Shown: positions 23,654 to 32,940, numbered from the stretch's first letter. The stretch: DNA of 64,000 bases from Terriglobia bacterium (GCA_020073465.1 JAIQFC010000011.1:62001-126000); one strand, 5' to 3'. The notes: a model not told the origin generated them from the letters alone. Numbers and translations are program-made.

Positions 23654-24385
23654 ATGCCGACTCCCAACCTCTCCAACGTTCGTCAGCAACTGGAACGCAC
23701 TGTTGGTCCTTCGCCGTGGTACTGGAATACCTTTCCCGCATTTCGTTCGCTTGCAGGGCAGCGCTATGTGTGGACGCATCATGGCGAGCAGGGACCGGTC
23801 GGATACCTGGTTTCGCTGGCACTTGAGCAGGAACCTGAAAAGCCGCGGCTGGTCTTGAATACCTACTGTCGGCCTTTTCTGGTGCCACCGAATTTGCTCG
23901 GGATCTGGTGCCCGGAAGGGCGTAACCTCCGTTTGACCTGCTTTGATCCGGACCAGCTCAAGGCTTTTGATCTGGCCGAGGTTGCCGGGTGGTTCAAGCC
24001 GTCGAGCGATCGGATTTACGCATTAACTCCACCAGTCGCGGATTTCGAGGTGCCGGTCCAACTCTGGCCGGGTATGCAGAAGATTGAGGTACCAGCGGCA
24101 TTCCAGACTGTGACAGAACTTATTGCACCAACAAGCTACCCCGCAACGACTGCTGACGATCCAGCAATGGCCCTGTACGTTTTCTACCTGAAGGCTGGCT
24201 TGGTAGAGGTTCTGCCGCAAAAGTGGTTTACCGGGAGCCAATATGACGTCGGCTACAGATGGATCACTCGCGTCGGCCGCGATGCGGAATCATACCGAAT
24301 TTTTGGCGAGTGCTTCGGCGTGGGAACTTTTCTGCTGGAAGAGGACGGCTGCCGGCTGGCAGAGTGGGTAGAGAGGAAATCTTAG
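23654..24385 (+). CDS. Hypothetical protein
   Basis: A 243-residue soluble protein without signal peptide or membrane segment, rich in Trp, Tyr and Pro. Recurrent beta-type segments (RYVWTHHGEQGPVGYLVSLA, YDVGYRWITRVGRDAESYRI) suggest a beta-sandwich. I recognise no family. It lies 34 bp after icmB and 42 bp before an enoyl-CoA hydratase-like gene, within the acyl-CoA catabolic stretch, and could be co-transcribed with them. Confidence 0.6.
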   Translation: MPTPNLSNVRQQLERTVGPSPWYWNTFPAFRSLAGQRYVWTHHGEQGPVGYLVSLALEQEPEKPRLVLNTYCRPFLVPPNLLGIWCPEGRNLRLTCFDPDQLKAFDLAEVAGWFKPSSDRIYALTPPVADFEVPVQLWPGMQKIEVPAAFQTVTELIAPTSYPATTADDPAMALYVFYLKAGLVEVLPQKWFTGSQYDVGYRWITRVGRDAESYRIFGECFGVGTFLLEEDGCRLAEWVERKS

Positions 24386-24427
24386 ACTCTTGAATCTGCA
24401 ATCGACTCTTCTTAGTTCTGCACCTTG

Positions 24428-25048
24428 ATGTCTGGTTCATTCTTCCAACTCGCCAATCAACAAGGCAGATGCATTCTGCGCCTTCAGTCCACGGATGGGA
24501 CAAACCGGCTGACTCGTGAATGTGTGCTGGCGCTTACCTCTGCGATCGACTCCCTTGCTAAGGAAAGCAATCCACTAGTCATCGCGGGCAACGACAGATT
24601 CTTCTCGGCGGGGGCGGAACTCGAGGAGATCGCAGCGCTGAGCGCTCCGTCAGCTTACGAGTTCTCAACCATGGGGCAGGCACTGATGCAGGCGGTCGAG
24701 CGGTTTCCTGCGCCGGTTTATGCGGCGGTTTCGGGCTACTGCATGGGTGGAGGACTCGACTTGGCGCTGGCTTGTCACCGGCGGATTGCATCGCCTCATG
24801 CCGTTTTCGGACATCGAGGGGCAGCTTTAGGATTGATCACCGGATGGGGCGGAACCCAGCGGCTGCCGCGACTGATCGGAAGGGCGCGAGCGCTCGAGAT
24901 GTTCGTCGCGGCGGAGAAGATCAGTGCACGACAAGCCTTGGCCCTTGGGCTAGTCGACGCGGTGGTGGAGGATCCCGTCGGAAAGGCTCTGCGGCAAGCC
25001 ATGACTGCCGGCACGCGCCCGTGCGTGCCCTCCCCTCCCCTGCCGTAG
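24428..25048 (+). CDS. Crotonase-fold (enoyl-CoA hydratase/isomerase family) protein lacking both catalytic Glu
   Basis: A 206-residue crotonase homologue, shorter than the usual ~260, ending without the C-terminal helical domain. The oxyanion-hole segments are kept (FFSAGAELEE; GYCMGGGLDLALA). The two catalytic glutamates of hydratases are replaced: D111 where GGGxELA has Glu, and G131 in FGHRGAALG where FGxPEVxLG has Glu. Hydratase activity is therefore unlikely. It may be an isomerase- or thioesterase-like crotonase, or a degenerating gene. ATG at 24428, one codon after an in-frame TTG. Confidence 0.75.
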   Translation: MSGSFFQLANQQGRCILRLQSTDGTNRLTRECVLALTSAIDSLAKESNPLVIAGNDRFFSAGAELEEIAALSAPSAYEFSTMGQALMQAVERFPAPVYAAVSGYCMGGGLDLALACHRRIASPHAVFGHRGAALGLITGWGGTQRLPRLIGRARALEMFVAAEKISARQALALGLVDAVVEDPVGKALRQAMTAGTRPCVPSPPLP

Positions 25049-25106
25049 TCCCGTTTGCGCGCTGCGACTCGGCTGGTATACCGTAAACAGTCCGCGCCCT
25101 TCGACC

Positions 25107-26816
25107 ATGGCTGACCGCAACGAAGCCCCCATGCAGACCGCGTCCTCGCCGCCGGATGTCCTCGCGACGAGGATCGATCCCACGTCCGCGCGCTTCGAAG
25201 CCAACATGCGATTTCTGGCGGATCTCATGTCGCAGGTGCGGAATGAGGGAGAAAAGATCTGTGAAGGCGGCGGACCCAAGGCGATCGAGAGCCAGCATGC
25301 CAAGGGGCGCATGACGGCACGCGAGCGCATCGAGAAACTCGTCGATCCGACCAGCTTTTTTGAGCTCGGACTCTACGCCGCGCATGGCATGTATGAAGAA
25401 TGGGGTGGCGCACCGGCGGCGGGCGTGATCACCGGGATGGCGCGTATTCACACGCGGCTGGTGATGATCATTGCCAACGACGCCACGGTCAAAGCGGGGG
25501 CATTCTTCCCCATGACCGCGAAGAAGGTAATTCGCGCGCAGAACATTGCCATCGAGAACCGTGTTCCCACGATCTACCTGGTCGATTCGGCGGGCGTGTT
25601 CCTGCCGCTGCAGGAGGACGTTTTTCCTGACACCGACGACTTCGGACGCGTGTTCCGCAACAACGCGGTCATGTCGGCTATGGGCATTCCGCAGATTGCG
25701 GCGATCATGGGGATGTGCGTGGCTGGTGGCGGATATCTGCCGGTCATGTGCGATCACGTGCTGATGACGGACGGCAGTGGCTTGTTCCTGGCGGGGCCCG
25801 CGCTGGTGCAGGCGGCCATCGGACAAAAAGTTTCGGCGGAGGAACTGGGGGGCGCGGCCATGCACTCCGGCATCAGCGGTACGGTGGACTTCCGCGAACC
25901 GAATGACGAGGCCTGCATCGCGCGCATTCAGTCGATCGTCGAGAAGTGGGGATACCGCCGGCTGTCTCCGTGGGACCGCAAGAAGCCGGTGGAGCCGGCG
26001 CTGGCAGCGGAGGAGATTTATGGCATCTATGATTCGTCTCCGGCGCGGCCTTACGACATGAAAGAGATTCTGGCGCGCGTGCTCGATGGCAGCCGCTTCG
26101 ACGAGTACAAGCCGGAGTATGGCAAGACACTGGTCTGCGGATACGGCCGCATCGGCGGTTTCGCCGTGGGAATCGTGGCGAACCAGAAGCTGCACGCGCA
26201 CCAGACCGACCACGAAGGCCACAAGCGCATCGAGTTTGGCGGGGTGATCTATACCGAGTCGGCTGAGAAAGCTGCGCGCTTCATCATGGACTGCAATCAG
26301 AATCTGATCCCGCTGGTTTTTTTCCACGATGTGAACGGATTCATGGTGGGTCGCGACGCGGAGTGGAGCGGCATCATCAAAGCGGGCGCCAAGATGGTGA
26401 ATGCGGTATCGAACTCGGTGGTGCCGAAAATTACCGTGATCGTAGGCGGATCGTTTGGCGCCGGGCACTACGCGATGTGCGGGAAGGCTTACGATCCACG
26501 TTTTGTATTCGCATGGCCGACGGCACGCTATGCGGTGATGAGCGGCGATTCCGCCGCAGGAACTTTGGTAGAGATCAAGGTGAAGCAACTGGAGCGCGGT
26601 GGGAAGAAACTCAGCGAGGAAGAGCGGAAAGAACTCTACGAGTCGGTGAAGCGCACCTACGACGAGCAGACGGATCCACGCTATGGGGCGGCGCGCTTGT
26701 GGATCGACAAGATCATTGATCCGATCGAGACGCGGGATGCCATCACGCAGGCGCTGGAGGCCGCGGCTCTGAACCCGGATGTGCCGGAGTTCAAGGTGGG
26801 GGTTCTACAAACGTGA
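25107..26816 (+). CDS. Acyl-CoA carboxylase, carboxyltransferase (beta) subunit, methylcrotonyl-CoA type
   Basis: A 569-residue carboxyltransferase with the N- and C-terminal halves of the crotonase-derived fold: GRMTARERIEKLVDPTSFFE, DSAGVFLPLQEDVFPD, MGMCVAGGGYLPVMCDHVL; then VFFHDVNGFMVGRDAE, VGGSFGAGHYAMCGKAYDPR. The length and the DSAGxxLPxQ motif fit 3-methylcrotonyl-CoA carboxylase beta better than propionyl-CoA carboxylase beta. The adjacent HMG-CoA lyase supports leucine degradation. The biotin carboxylase (alpha) partner is not in the window, so the specificity call is inference. Confidence 0.85.
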   Translation: MADRNEAPMQTASSPPDVLATRIDPTSARFEANMRFLADLMSQVRNEGEKICEGGGPKAIESQHAKGRMTARERIEKLVDPTSFFELGLYAAHGMYEEWGGAPAAGVITGMARIHTRLVMIIANDATVKAGAFFPMTAKKVIRAQNIAIENRVPTIYLVDSAGVFLPLQEDVFPDTDDFGRVFRNNAVMSAMGIPQIAAIMGMCVAGGGYLPVMCDHVLMTDGSGLFLAGPALVQAAIGQKVSAEELGGAAMHSGISGTVDFREPNDEACIARIQSIVEKWGYRRLSPWDRKKPVEPALAAEEIYGIYDSSPARPYDMKEILARVLDGSRFDEYKPEYGKTLVCGYGRIGGFAVGIVANQKLHAHQTDHEGHKRIEFGGVIYTESAEKAARFIMDCNQNLIPLVFFHDVNGFMVGRDAEWSGIIKAGAKMVNAVSNSVVPKITVIVGGSFGAGHYAMCGKAYDPRFVFAWPTARYAVMSGDSAAGTLVEIKVKQLERGGKKLSEEERKELYESVKRTYDEQTDPRYGAARLWIDKIIDPIETRDAITQALEAAALNPDVPEFKVGVLQT

Positions 26817-26914
26817 TTCACCACGGAGACACGGGGGCTATTCCCGATTGCCGATTTGCGATTATTGATTGATGATTTCTGAATGGTTCCTTTTCGCTGA
26901 GTGCCAACTGCTAA

Positions 26915-27799
26915 ATGCCAACTGCTGGTCCAATCAAATTGATCGAATGTCCGCGGGATGCCTGGCAAGGGCTGCACGGGTTGATTCCTGCCGACCTGAA
27001 GGCGGACTACTTGAAAGCTCTGATCAGCGTGGGATTCAAGCATATCGACGCGGTGTCGTTCGTCTCGCCGAAAGCGGTGCCGCAGATGGCGGATTCGGAA
27101 CAGGTGCTGAAAGAACTGGACCCGCCGGATGACGTGGAAATTATCGGGATCGTGGTCAATGAGAAGGGCGCAGAGCGCGCCATCGCAACCCAGGCGGTGA
27201 CCACGTTGGGATTTCCGTATTCGATCTCAGAGACATTTTTGCGCAAGAACCAGAATCAGTCTCCCGAGGAGTCACTCGAGGAACTGGAGAAGATCCAGAA
27301 GAAAGCTGACGATGCGGGACTCGATGTGGTGGTCTACATCTCAATGGCTTTCGGCAACCCTTATGGTGATCCGTGGAGCGTCGACGAAGTGATTGAAGCC
27401 ATCAGCCTAATGGAAGTCGAGAATCTGCACATGATTTCCCTGGCCGACACCGTCGGCGTGGCCAGCCCGCAGCAGATTAGCGAACTCGCGGGTGCGGTGA
27501 TCAGCAAGTACGATTACCTGGAGATTGGAGTGCATCTGCACAGTCGCCCGGAGCATGCAGCAGAAAAAGTTCTTGCGGCTTACGATGCGGGCTGCCGTCG
27601 GTTCGATTCCGCGCTCGGAGGGTTGGGCGGGTGCCCGTTCGCGCAGGATGCTTTGGTGGGAAACATTCCGACGGAGAAAGTGATTGAGGTGCTGAAGGGA
27701 CGGGGGGCAGACTTGCCGACGCTGAAACCGTTGGATGGGTTGTTGCGCGCGACGACTGAAATTGGGGCAAGATACGCAAGTTCAGCGGCTGCCGACTAA
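26915..27799 (+). CDS. Hydroxymethylglutaryl-CoA lyase
   Basis: A 294-residue DRE-TIM enzyme cleaving HMG-CoA to acetyl-CoA and acetoacetate, the last step of leucine catabolism. The catalytic/metal motif ECPRDAWQG is at 11-19 (R14, D15), the metal-binding pair is in GVHLHSRPEH, and the glycine loop with the catalytic Cys is GGLGGCPFAQD. It differs in detail from mitochondrial-type enzymes (HLHSRP for HCHDTYG). Upstream are a lone ACGGAGACACGG repeat fragment (~26820) and the direct repeat TGCCAACTGCT. Confidence 0.8.
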   Translation: MPTAGPIKLIECPRDAWQGLHGLIPADLKADYLKALISVGFKHIDAVSFVSPKAVPQMADSEQVLKELDPPDDVEIIGIVVNEKGAERAIATQAVTTLGFPYSISETFLRKNQNQSPEESLEELEKIQKKADDAGLDVVVYISMAFGNPYGDPWSVDEVIEAISLMEVENLHMISLADTVGVASPQQISELAGAVISKYDYLEIGVHLHSRPEHAAEKVLAAYDAGCRRFDSALGGLGGCPFAQDALVGNIPTEKVIEVLKGRGADLPTLKPLDGLLRATTEIGARYASSAAAD

Positions 27800-27817
27800 C
27801 ACGGTTCGTGAAGCAAA

Positions 27818-28381
27818 ATGCAGATCAAAATCGCGAAGTCGACTCGATATGTGGTGATCGTTTCACTTTTCGTCATCGTGATCGCCGAACTTGTGCAGCT
27901 GAATCTGGGGGAAACCGTAGCAATTTACTGGCATCTCGGGCATGGCTTCAGTGAGCGCTGTTGCGGAGTCGATATAACCGTGCCTCTCATGTATTTCGGA
28001 GGCAAAGAGGACAACGAATCCCTTTCCCTCATAACCACACCCGGCTATCTACGTTCGCGGGTGCTTCACTCCCCGCATGCGATGATACGTATTGCCAAGA
28101 ATTCGACAGATCTCGACGAGGAGCACATAAGACTGAGCACTGATCGTGTGATCAGAATGTGGGGGCACAGCGGCTATCGGCTGCGCGGAACAAGAACAAT
28201 CCAAGTTGCTGGATCTCCATTGACATGCTCGGAGCTTTATCTTGAGCGCCTTGGAGCCGTCGGCCCTGGCGATCAGGTCTTATGTATTGGGAGAGGCAGG
28301 TACGCATATTTTTCGGGTAGTCCGGGGCTCCGCGACGAATTCTACTCGATAGTGAGAACGGCGAAGGTTACTCCGCAATAA
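27818..28381 (+). CDS. Hypothetical membrane-anchored protein
   Basis: A 187-residue protein with one N-terminal hydrophobic segment (VVIVSLFVIVIAELVQL, ~11-28), probably an uncleaved anchor or signal, and a soluble remainder with a CC pair (ERCCGVDI). No family was recognised. Codon use looks less GC-biased than its neighbours (ATA, AGT, AGA codons are frequent), which may indicate later acquisition. It is inserted between HMG-CoA lyase and an enoyl-CoA hydratase on the same strand. Confidence 0.6.
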   Translation: MQIKIAKSTRYVVIVSLFVIVIAELVQLNLGETVAIYWHLGHGFSERCCGVDITVPLMYFGGKEDNESLSLITTPGYLRSRVLHSPHAMIRIAKNSTDLDEEHIRLSTDRVIRMWGHSGYRLRGTRTIQVAGSPLTCSELYLERLGAVGPGDQVLCIGRGRYAYFSGSPGLRDEFYSIVRTAKVTPQ

Positions 28382-28403
28382 CAGACAAGAAATCCAATAA
28401 CAA

Positions 28404-29186
28404 ATGTCTTACACGACCATCCAACTCGCTTACGACTCCGGCGTGGCCACCCTCACGCTGAACCGGCCGGACAAACGCAACGCCATCAGCTTCGAACTGA
28501 TTGACGATCTGCTGCGCGCGCTCGACGACGTGGCCAAATCGGATGCAGTAGTCCTCATTGTGACTGGGGCGGGCAAGGCTTTCTGCTCGGGGATGGACCT
28601 GGACAATCTGAAAGCGCTGATCGGTCGCTCGCCGGAGCAGAACCTGAAAGACTCAGAGACCATGGTGCGGCTGTTCCGTTCGCTCTACGAGTTTCCGAAA
28701 GTAACGATTGCAGCGGTAAACGGCGCGGCCATTGCGGGAGGCACTGGGCTCGCCCTGCTCTGCGACTTCACGCTGGCAGTGCCGGAAGCGAAATTCGGTT
28801 ACACCGAAGTGCGCATCGGGTTTGTGCCGGCCATCGTGTCCACATTTCTTTTGCGGCAGGTGGGGGAGAAGCAGGCACGCGATCTGTTGCTGACGGGAAG
28901 AATTTTTGACGCGGGGGAGGCGGCGCGCCTCGGGTTGGTGAATGAAGTCGTGCCTGCGGATAAGCTGATGGCACGGGCCCGCGCATTGGCCGCACTGCTG
29001 ATGGAAAACAGTCCGGCTTCCCTTCGGGCGACGAAGAAACTGCTAAGCGATCAAGCTCGCGCCGAACTCGACGCGCAGATCGAGGCTGCCGTGCGGGAAA
29101 ATGCCGGCATCCGCACCACCGCCGACTTCCGCGAGGGCATTTCGTCGTTTCTGGAGAAGCGCAAACCCGTCTGGAGCCGGAAATGA
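28404..29186 (+). CDS. Enoyl-CoA hydratase, probably methylglutaconyl-CoA hydratase (LiuC-like)
   Basis: A 260-residue crotonase. The oxyanion hole lies in FCSGMDLDNL and AAIAGGTGLAL. Glu E135 in FGYTEVRIGFVPA is the single catalytic glutamate; the other position is G (GGTGLAL), as in LiuC-type methylglutaconyl-CoA hydratases. The step, 3-methylglutaconyl-CoA to HMG-CoA, would link the carboxylase and HMG-CoA lyase encoded just upstream. The stop overlaps the thioesterase ATG by 4 bp (ATGA). Confidence 0.8.
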   Translation: MSYTTIQLAYDSGVATLTLNRPDKRNAISFELIDDLLRALDDVAKSDAVVLIVTGAGKAFCSGMDLDNLKALIGRSPEQNLKDSETMVRLFRSLYEFPKVTIAAVNGAAIAGGTGLALLCDFTLAVPEAKFGYTEVRIGFVPAIVSTFLLRQVGEKQARDLLLTGRIFDAGEAARLGLVNEVVPADKLMARARALAALLMENSPASLRATKKLLSDQARAELDAQIEAAVRENAGIRTTADFREGISSFLEKRKPVWSRK

Positions 29187-29626
29187 CATCGAACCATCAC
29201 CCCACGGTGAATGAGACCCGCCTGCGCGTGCGTTACGCCGAAACGGACCAGATGGGGGTGGTGTACCACTCGAACCATTTGATCTGGTTCGAGGTAGGGC
29301 GTGTCGAACTCCTGCGGCAGTTGGGCTTTTCGTATCGCGACATGGAGCGGGAAGATGGACGCTTCATCGCCGTAGCCGAGGCGAAGTGCCGCTACCGGGC
29401 TCCGGTGTACTACGATGACGAAGTCGTGGTGCGCACGAGGCTGAAAAACGTCCGCGACTCGGTGGTTCATTTTGGCTACGAACTGGTACGGGCAGACAGC
29501 GGCATGCTGCTGGCAGAGGGCGAGACCACGCACATCGTGACTGACTCGAACATGAAAGTCGCCGCGCTGCCGGGAAAGTATTTGAAAGTGTTTCGCCAGG
29601 CCTTGGGCAAGAAGACCGGAAACTAG
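29183..29626 (+). CDS. Acyl-CoA thioesterase, YbgC/4HBT family
   Basis: A 147-residue hot-dog-fold thioesterase. RVRYAETDQMGVVYHSNHLIWFE carries the family's Asp (D in ETDQMG) and the helix start; the length is normal. It hydrolyses acyl-CoA or acyl-ACP thioesters; the substrate is unknown. Its ATG overlaps the enoyl-CoA hydratase stop, so the two are translationally coupled. Confidence 0.85.
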   Translation: MTSNHHPTVNETRLRVRYAETDQMGVVYHSNHLIWFEVGRVELLRQLGFSYRDMEREDGRFIAVAEAKCRYRAPVYYDDEVVVRTRLKNVRDSVVHFGYELVRADSGMLLAEGETTHIVTDSNMKVAALPGKYLKVFRQALGKKTGN

Positions 29627-29642
29627 AAACTGGAAACTCTCT

Positions 29643-31172
29643 TTGAACGCTCTTCATATCAACGGAAACGATCTCACTCTGGCGGCGGTGCGCGAAGTAG
29701 CTTCTGAACGCCGCGCTGCCCTGCTCTCTCCGGACGCGCGCGAAGCAGTCGACCGGGCGCGGGCTGTGGTCGATGCACTGGTCGCGGGCAACAAAGTCGC
29801 GTATGCCATCACTACTGGAGTCGGCAAGCTCAGTGATGTGCGCATTGTTGGTGACCAGATTCGCGAACTGCAGGTCAACCTGGTACGGTCGCATGCCGTG
29901 GGAGTCGGCGAACCGCTCTCGGCTGCAGAAACCCGCGCCATGATGCTGTTACGCGCCAATTCCCTGTCCAAGGGTTACTCGGGCGTGCGCGCGGTCGTCA
30001 TCGACACGATTTGCGAGATGCTCAACCGCGGCGTGACTCCGTTTGTGCCATCCCAGGGCAGCGTCGGGGCAAGCGGCGATCTGGCACCTCTCGCGCACCT
30101 GGCGCTGGCTTTGATTGGAGAAGGCGAGTGCATCGACGAGAAGGGCGCGCGGGTTCCGAGCGCCGACGCCCTGAAGCGGGCGCAAGTCAAGCCGCTGGTA
30201 CTGGAAGCGAAAGAAGCGGTCTCGCTGATCAATGGCACACAGGCCATGCTGGGCGTGGGCACGCTGGCGCTTTTGGCCGCGGAAACGCTGGTCGATTCCG
30301 CCGACGTCATCGGTGGGCTGGCCTGCGACGCGCTCAAGGGGACGGATGCGGCGTTCGACGAGCGCATTCACAAGGCGCGTCCGCATAACGGGCAGATGAA
30401 GACAGCGGCCAACCTGCGGCACATGCTCGAGGGTAGCCAGATTCGCGAGTCACATCGCGAGTGTGGCCGCGTGCAGGACGCCTACTCGCTGCGCTGCATT
30501 CCGCAGGTACACGGCGCGGTGCGCGACACGCTGGCCCACTGCCGTGAGGTCTTTGAGACTGAAGCAAATTCCGCAGTCGATAATCCCCTGGTGTTCATTG
30601 CCGATCCCATGAAGGTCGTAGGCGACATTATTTCCGGCGGGAATTTTCACGGGGAGCCGGTGGCATTCGCTCTGGATTTCCTGGCGATCGCGCTGAGCGC
30701 GCTGGCAGGCATCAGCGAGAGACGAATTGAGCGGTTGGTAAATCCAGCGCTCAGCGAGGGGTTGCCGCCGTTTCTCGCGCCGGGAGCGGGGCTGAATTCG
30801 GGGTTCATGATGCCGCAGGTCACCGCAGCCGCCCTGGTCAGCGAGAACAAGGTGCTGTCGCATCCCGCGTCGGTGGACTCGATCACGACTTCTGGCAACA
30901 AGGAAGATTACGTCTCTATGGGGATGACGGCGGCGATCAAGCTGAAGCGCATTGTCGAGAATACGCGCAATGTGCTGGCGATCGAGGCTATGGCCGTGGC
31001 GCAGGCGCTCGACTTTCTCGCTCCGCTAAAGACGTCGAGGCGCGGACAGGCGGCACATGCGGCGATCCGCTCGGTGTGTCCGACGATGGAGAAAGACCGC
31101 GTGATGTATCAGGACTTTGCGCGCATCGCTGAACTGATCGCGAGTGGGAAGGTGGCGGAGGTGGTGCAGTAG
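29643..31172 (+). CDS. hutH: Histidine ammonia-lyase
   Basis: A 509-residue MIO-dependent lyase converting histidine to urocanate. The MIO tripeptide A-S-G is in GSVGASGDLAPLAH. YAITTGVGKLSDV, RPHNGQMKTAANLR, QDAYSLRCIPQVHGAVRD and GNFHGEPVAFALD are characteristic of HutH. The start appears to be TTG at 29643, giving the family-like MNALHINGNDLTLAAVREVA; no ATG is suitable. hutU, hutI and hutG are not in the window. Confidence 0.88.
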   Translation: MNALHINGNDLTLAAVREVASERRAALLSPDAREAVDRARAVVDALVAGNKVAYAITTGVGKLSDVRIVGDQIRELQVNLVRSHAVGVGEPLSAAETRAMMLLRANSLSKGYSGVRAVVIDTICEMLNRGVTPFVPSQGSVGASGDLAPLAHLALALIGEGECIDEKGARVPSADALKRAQVKPLVLEAKEAVSLINGTQAMLGVGTLALLAAETLVDSADVIGGLACDALKGTDAAFDERIHKARPHNGQMKTAANLRHMLEGSQIRESHRECGRVQDAYSLRCIPQVHGAVRDTLAHCREVFETEANSAVDNPLVFIADPMKVVGDIISGGNFHGEPVAFALDFLAIALSALAGISERRIERLVNPALSEGLPPFLAPGAGLNSGFMMPQVTAAALVSENKVLSHPASVDSITTSGNKEDYVSMGMTAAIKLKRIVENTRNVLAIEAMAVAQALDFLAPLKTSRRGQAAHAAIRSVCPTMEKDRVMYQDFARIAELIASGKVAEVVQ

Positions 31173-31206
31173 TTCGTCTCGGCCTGGTGCGGATGGGCTG
31201 CCAGCC

Positions 31207-31233
31207 TTTCGCGGGCGAGGCGCCCGCGCCACA
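31207..31233 (+). repeat. 27-bp GCGGGCG-type palindromic repeat, copy 1
   Basis: TTTCGCGGGCGAGGCGCCCG continuing CGCCACA. It differs by one base from the two copies at 37514-37540 and 37668-37694. It is self-complementary in part (CGCGGGCG/CGCCCGCG) and could act as a hairpin between hutH and the convergent TPR gene. Confidence 0.8.
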
Positions 31234-31281
31234 CAAGAGCTGGCCGAGGCAGAGACCCGGCCCCCACACACGTTTCGCTCT

Positions 31282-32784
31282 TCACGCTTTCTTGCCGGCC
31301 TGCTTTTGGGCCTTGGCGCGGACGAAGGCGTAGTTCAGGGTGGGCAGGGAGTTGAAGTCCGCAGCCTTGGTGCAGAATTCCTGAGCCTTGGCGCTGTCGC
31401 CTTTCCCTTGATACGCCTGGCTCAGACGGTAGAGGTTGCGGGGGTTCTGCAGGTTTGCCTGTCCCAGCTCGGCGATGGCTTTGTCGTAGTCCTTTTCACC
31501 GAGAGCAATCCGGCCCGCCAGTTCGTGGGAGAGCTTTACCTGCACTCCATTCCTGGAGGCTTGCGCGCCCAGGCGGAACTCCTCCGCAAGCGTGGCGGCA
31601 TCGGCATATTTCTTTTCCCCGATGGCCAACGCCGTGAGATTGGACTGGTGGACAAGCTTCGCGTTGTCTTTGATCTCCTGCGAGAGATTTGAGCCCTCGA
31701 TCAACTGAAGGGAACGGTCGAACTGTTTCCTGGCGTCGCTATATCTCTGCATTTCGGCCAGGATGTTCCCTTTGGCTTGCAGATCGGCCGCCATGGCGGC
31801 CGCGTCATTCTTCTTCTCTGCTACGGCAAATTCCTTGTCCATCGCTTGCAGTGCCTGGTCGAGCTTGCCGCGGTCGGTGGCCACGACCGCCATCCCGAAG
31901 AAGGCGGTGCGCAGTTCGCCATCGTTGCGCGCCTGATCGGCCATCTTCTGCAGTTCCGCGGTGGCCTCGTCCGGCTTGCCCTGGTACATGAGGTTCGCAG
32001 AGATTCCGAAGTGTGACGGAACGAAGTGAGGATCGATGGAAAGAGCCTTGCGATATTGCACCAGAGAGTCGTCGAAACGGCCCATCTTCAGCAGCAGTTC
32101 CGCGTACGAGTCGTAGGGATTCGGGTCGTTGGGAATCAAGTCGATGTATCGCTTGAAAGCTTGTTCCGCGTCGGCATAGTTTCCCTGTTGCCGGTAGGCA
32201 TAGCCGAGCACGTTATAGGCGGGAGAATAGTTTGGCGCCACTGTCGTGGCCTTCTTGTAGTGCTCGACCGCCTGATCCATATCTTGCTGACCGAAATGGA
32301 AACCGGCCAGAGCGAACTGGACGCGTTCGTCGTTGGGATAGGTTGCAACCAGTTTTTCGAGATAGTCTCTCTGCTTGGCGGTATCGCCATTGGCGCCGGC
32401 TTCGTTAGCCAGAATAAGAGTTTTCTCGCCTTCCGAGGCCTTGTCGGCCAAGCTGACGGCCTTTTTCAGATGCTCGAAAAATTCCTTGGCTGTCGGAGAA
32501 TTATTGGCGCGCCCCAGCTCCGCTAAAGCGAAATCGGGATCGAGAGCGATGGCCTTGTCAAAATGCGCCAGGGACTCCTGTCCGAGAAGCCGCTCGGACA
32601 GGCTTCGGCCTTGCAGAAACTCATTTCTAGCCTCATCCGACTTCGTGGTAATCGGAATCTTCCCGCTGTCGGATGCGCCAGCGGAGGCTCCGCTATTCGT
32701 CGCCTGGTTGCAGGCAGTCCACGTGGTGGTGCTCAGCATGACACTCAGGGCCAATACAAGACGCGCAGATTGGTGCAGGGGCAT
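31282..32784 (-). CDS. Secreted/lipoprotein TPR-repeat protein
   Basis: A 500-residue protein with an N-terminal signal (LVLALSVMLSTTTW) and Cys C25 in TWTAC, an imperfect lipobox. About ten TPR-like helical repeats follow (SLAHFDKAIALDPDFALAEL; AVEHYKKATTVAPNYSPAYN; AEQAFKRYIDLIPNDPNPYD). TPR arrays mediate protein-protein contacts; the partner is unknown. The start at 32784 is fixed by a strong AAGGAGGT site 5 bp upstream. Confidence 0.8.
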   Translation of the reverse strand: MPLHQSARLVLALSVMLSTTTWTACNQATNSGASAGASDSGKIPITTKSDEARNEFLQGRSLSERLLGQESLAHFDKAIALDPDFALAELGRANNSPTAKEFFEHLKKAVSLADKASEGEKTLILANEAGANGDTAKQRDYLEKLVATYPNDERVQFALAGFHFGQQDMDQAVEHYKKATTVAPNYSPAYNVLGYAYRQQGNYADAEQAFKRYIDLIPNDPNPYDSYAELLLKMGRFDDSLVQYRKALSIDPHFVPSHFGISANLMYQGKPDEATAELQKMADQARNDGELRTAFFGMAVVATDRGKLDQALQAMDKEFAVAEKKNDAAAMAADLQAKGNILAEMQRYSDARKQFDRSLQLIEGSNLSQEIKDNAKLVHQSNLTALAIGEKKYADAATLAEEFRLGAQASRNGVQVKLSHELAGRIALGEKDYDKAIAELGQANLQNPRNLYRLSQAYQGKGDSAKAQEFCTKAADFNSLPTLNYAFVRAKAQKQAGKKA

Positions 32785-32940
32785 GGCACTACCTCCTTGG
32801 AGTCGGTGATTCAAATCTCGAATTGAGAATGTGGTTCCGGAGAGTCTCACGAACCAAGGCAGTAGACGGCAGCTTTGGGATTTGGGTAGCAGGATCAACG
32901 GACGAACGCCACAAGACACCAGACAAATGATTCACGCGCG

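Noticed and set aside
24921-26588. A long minus-strand open frame (about 555 codons) opposite the carboxyltransferase gene
   Set aside because: It is Arg/His-rich with no family features and mirrors a well-conserved plus-strand gene; such antisense frames are expected at this GC content.
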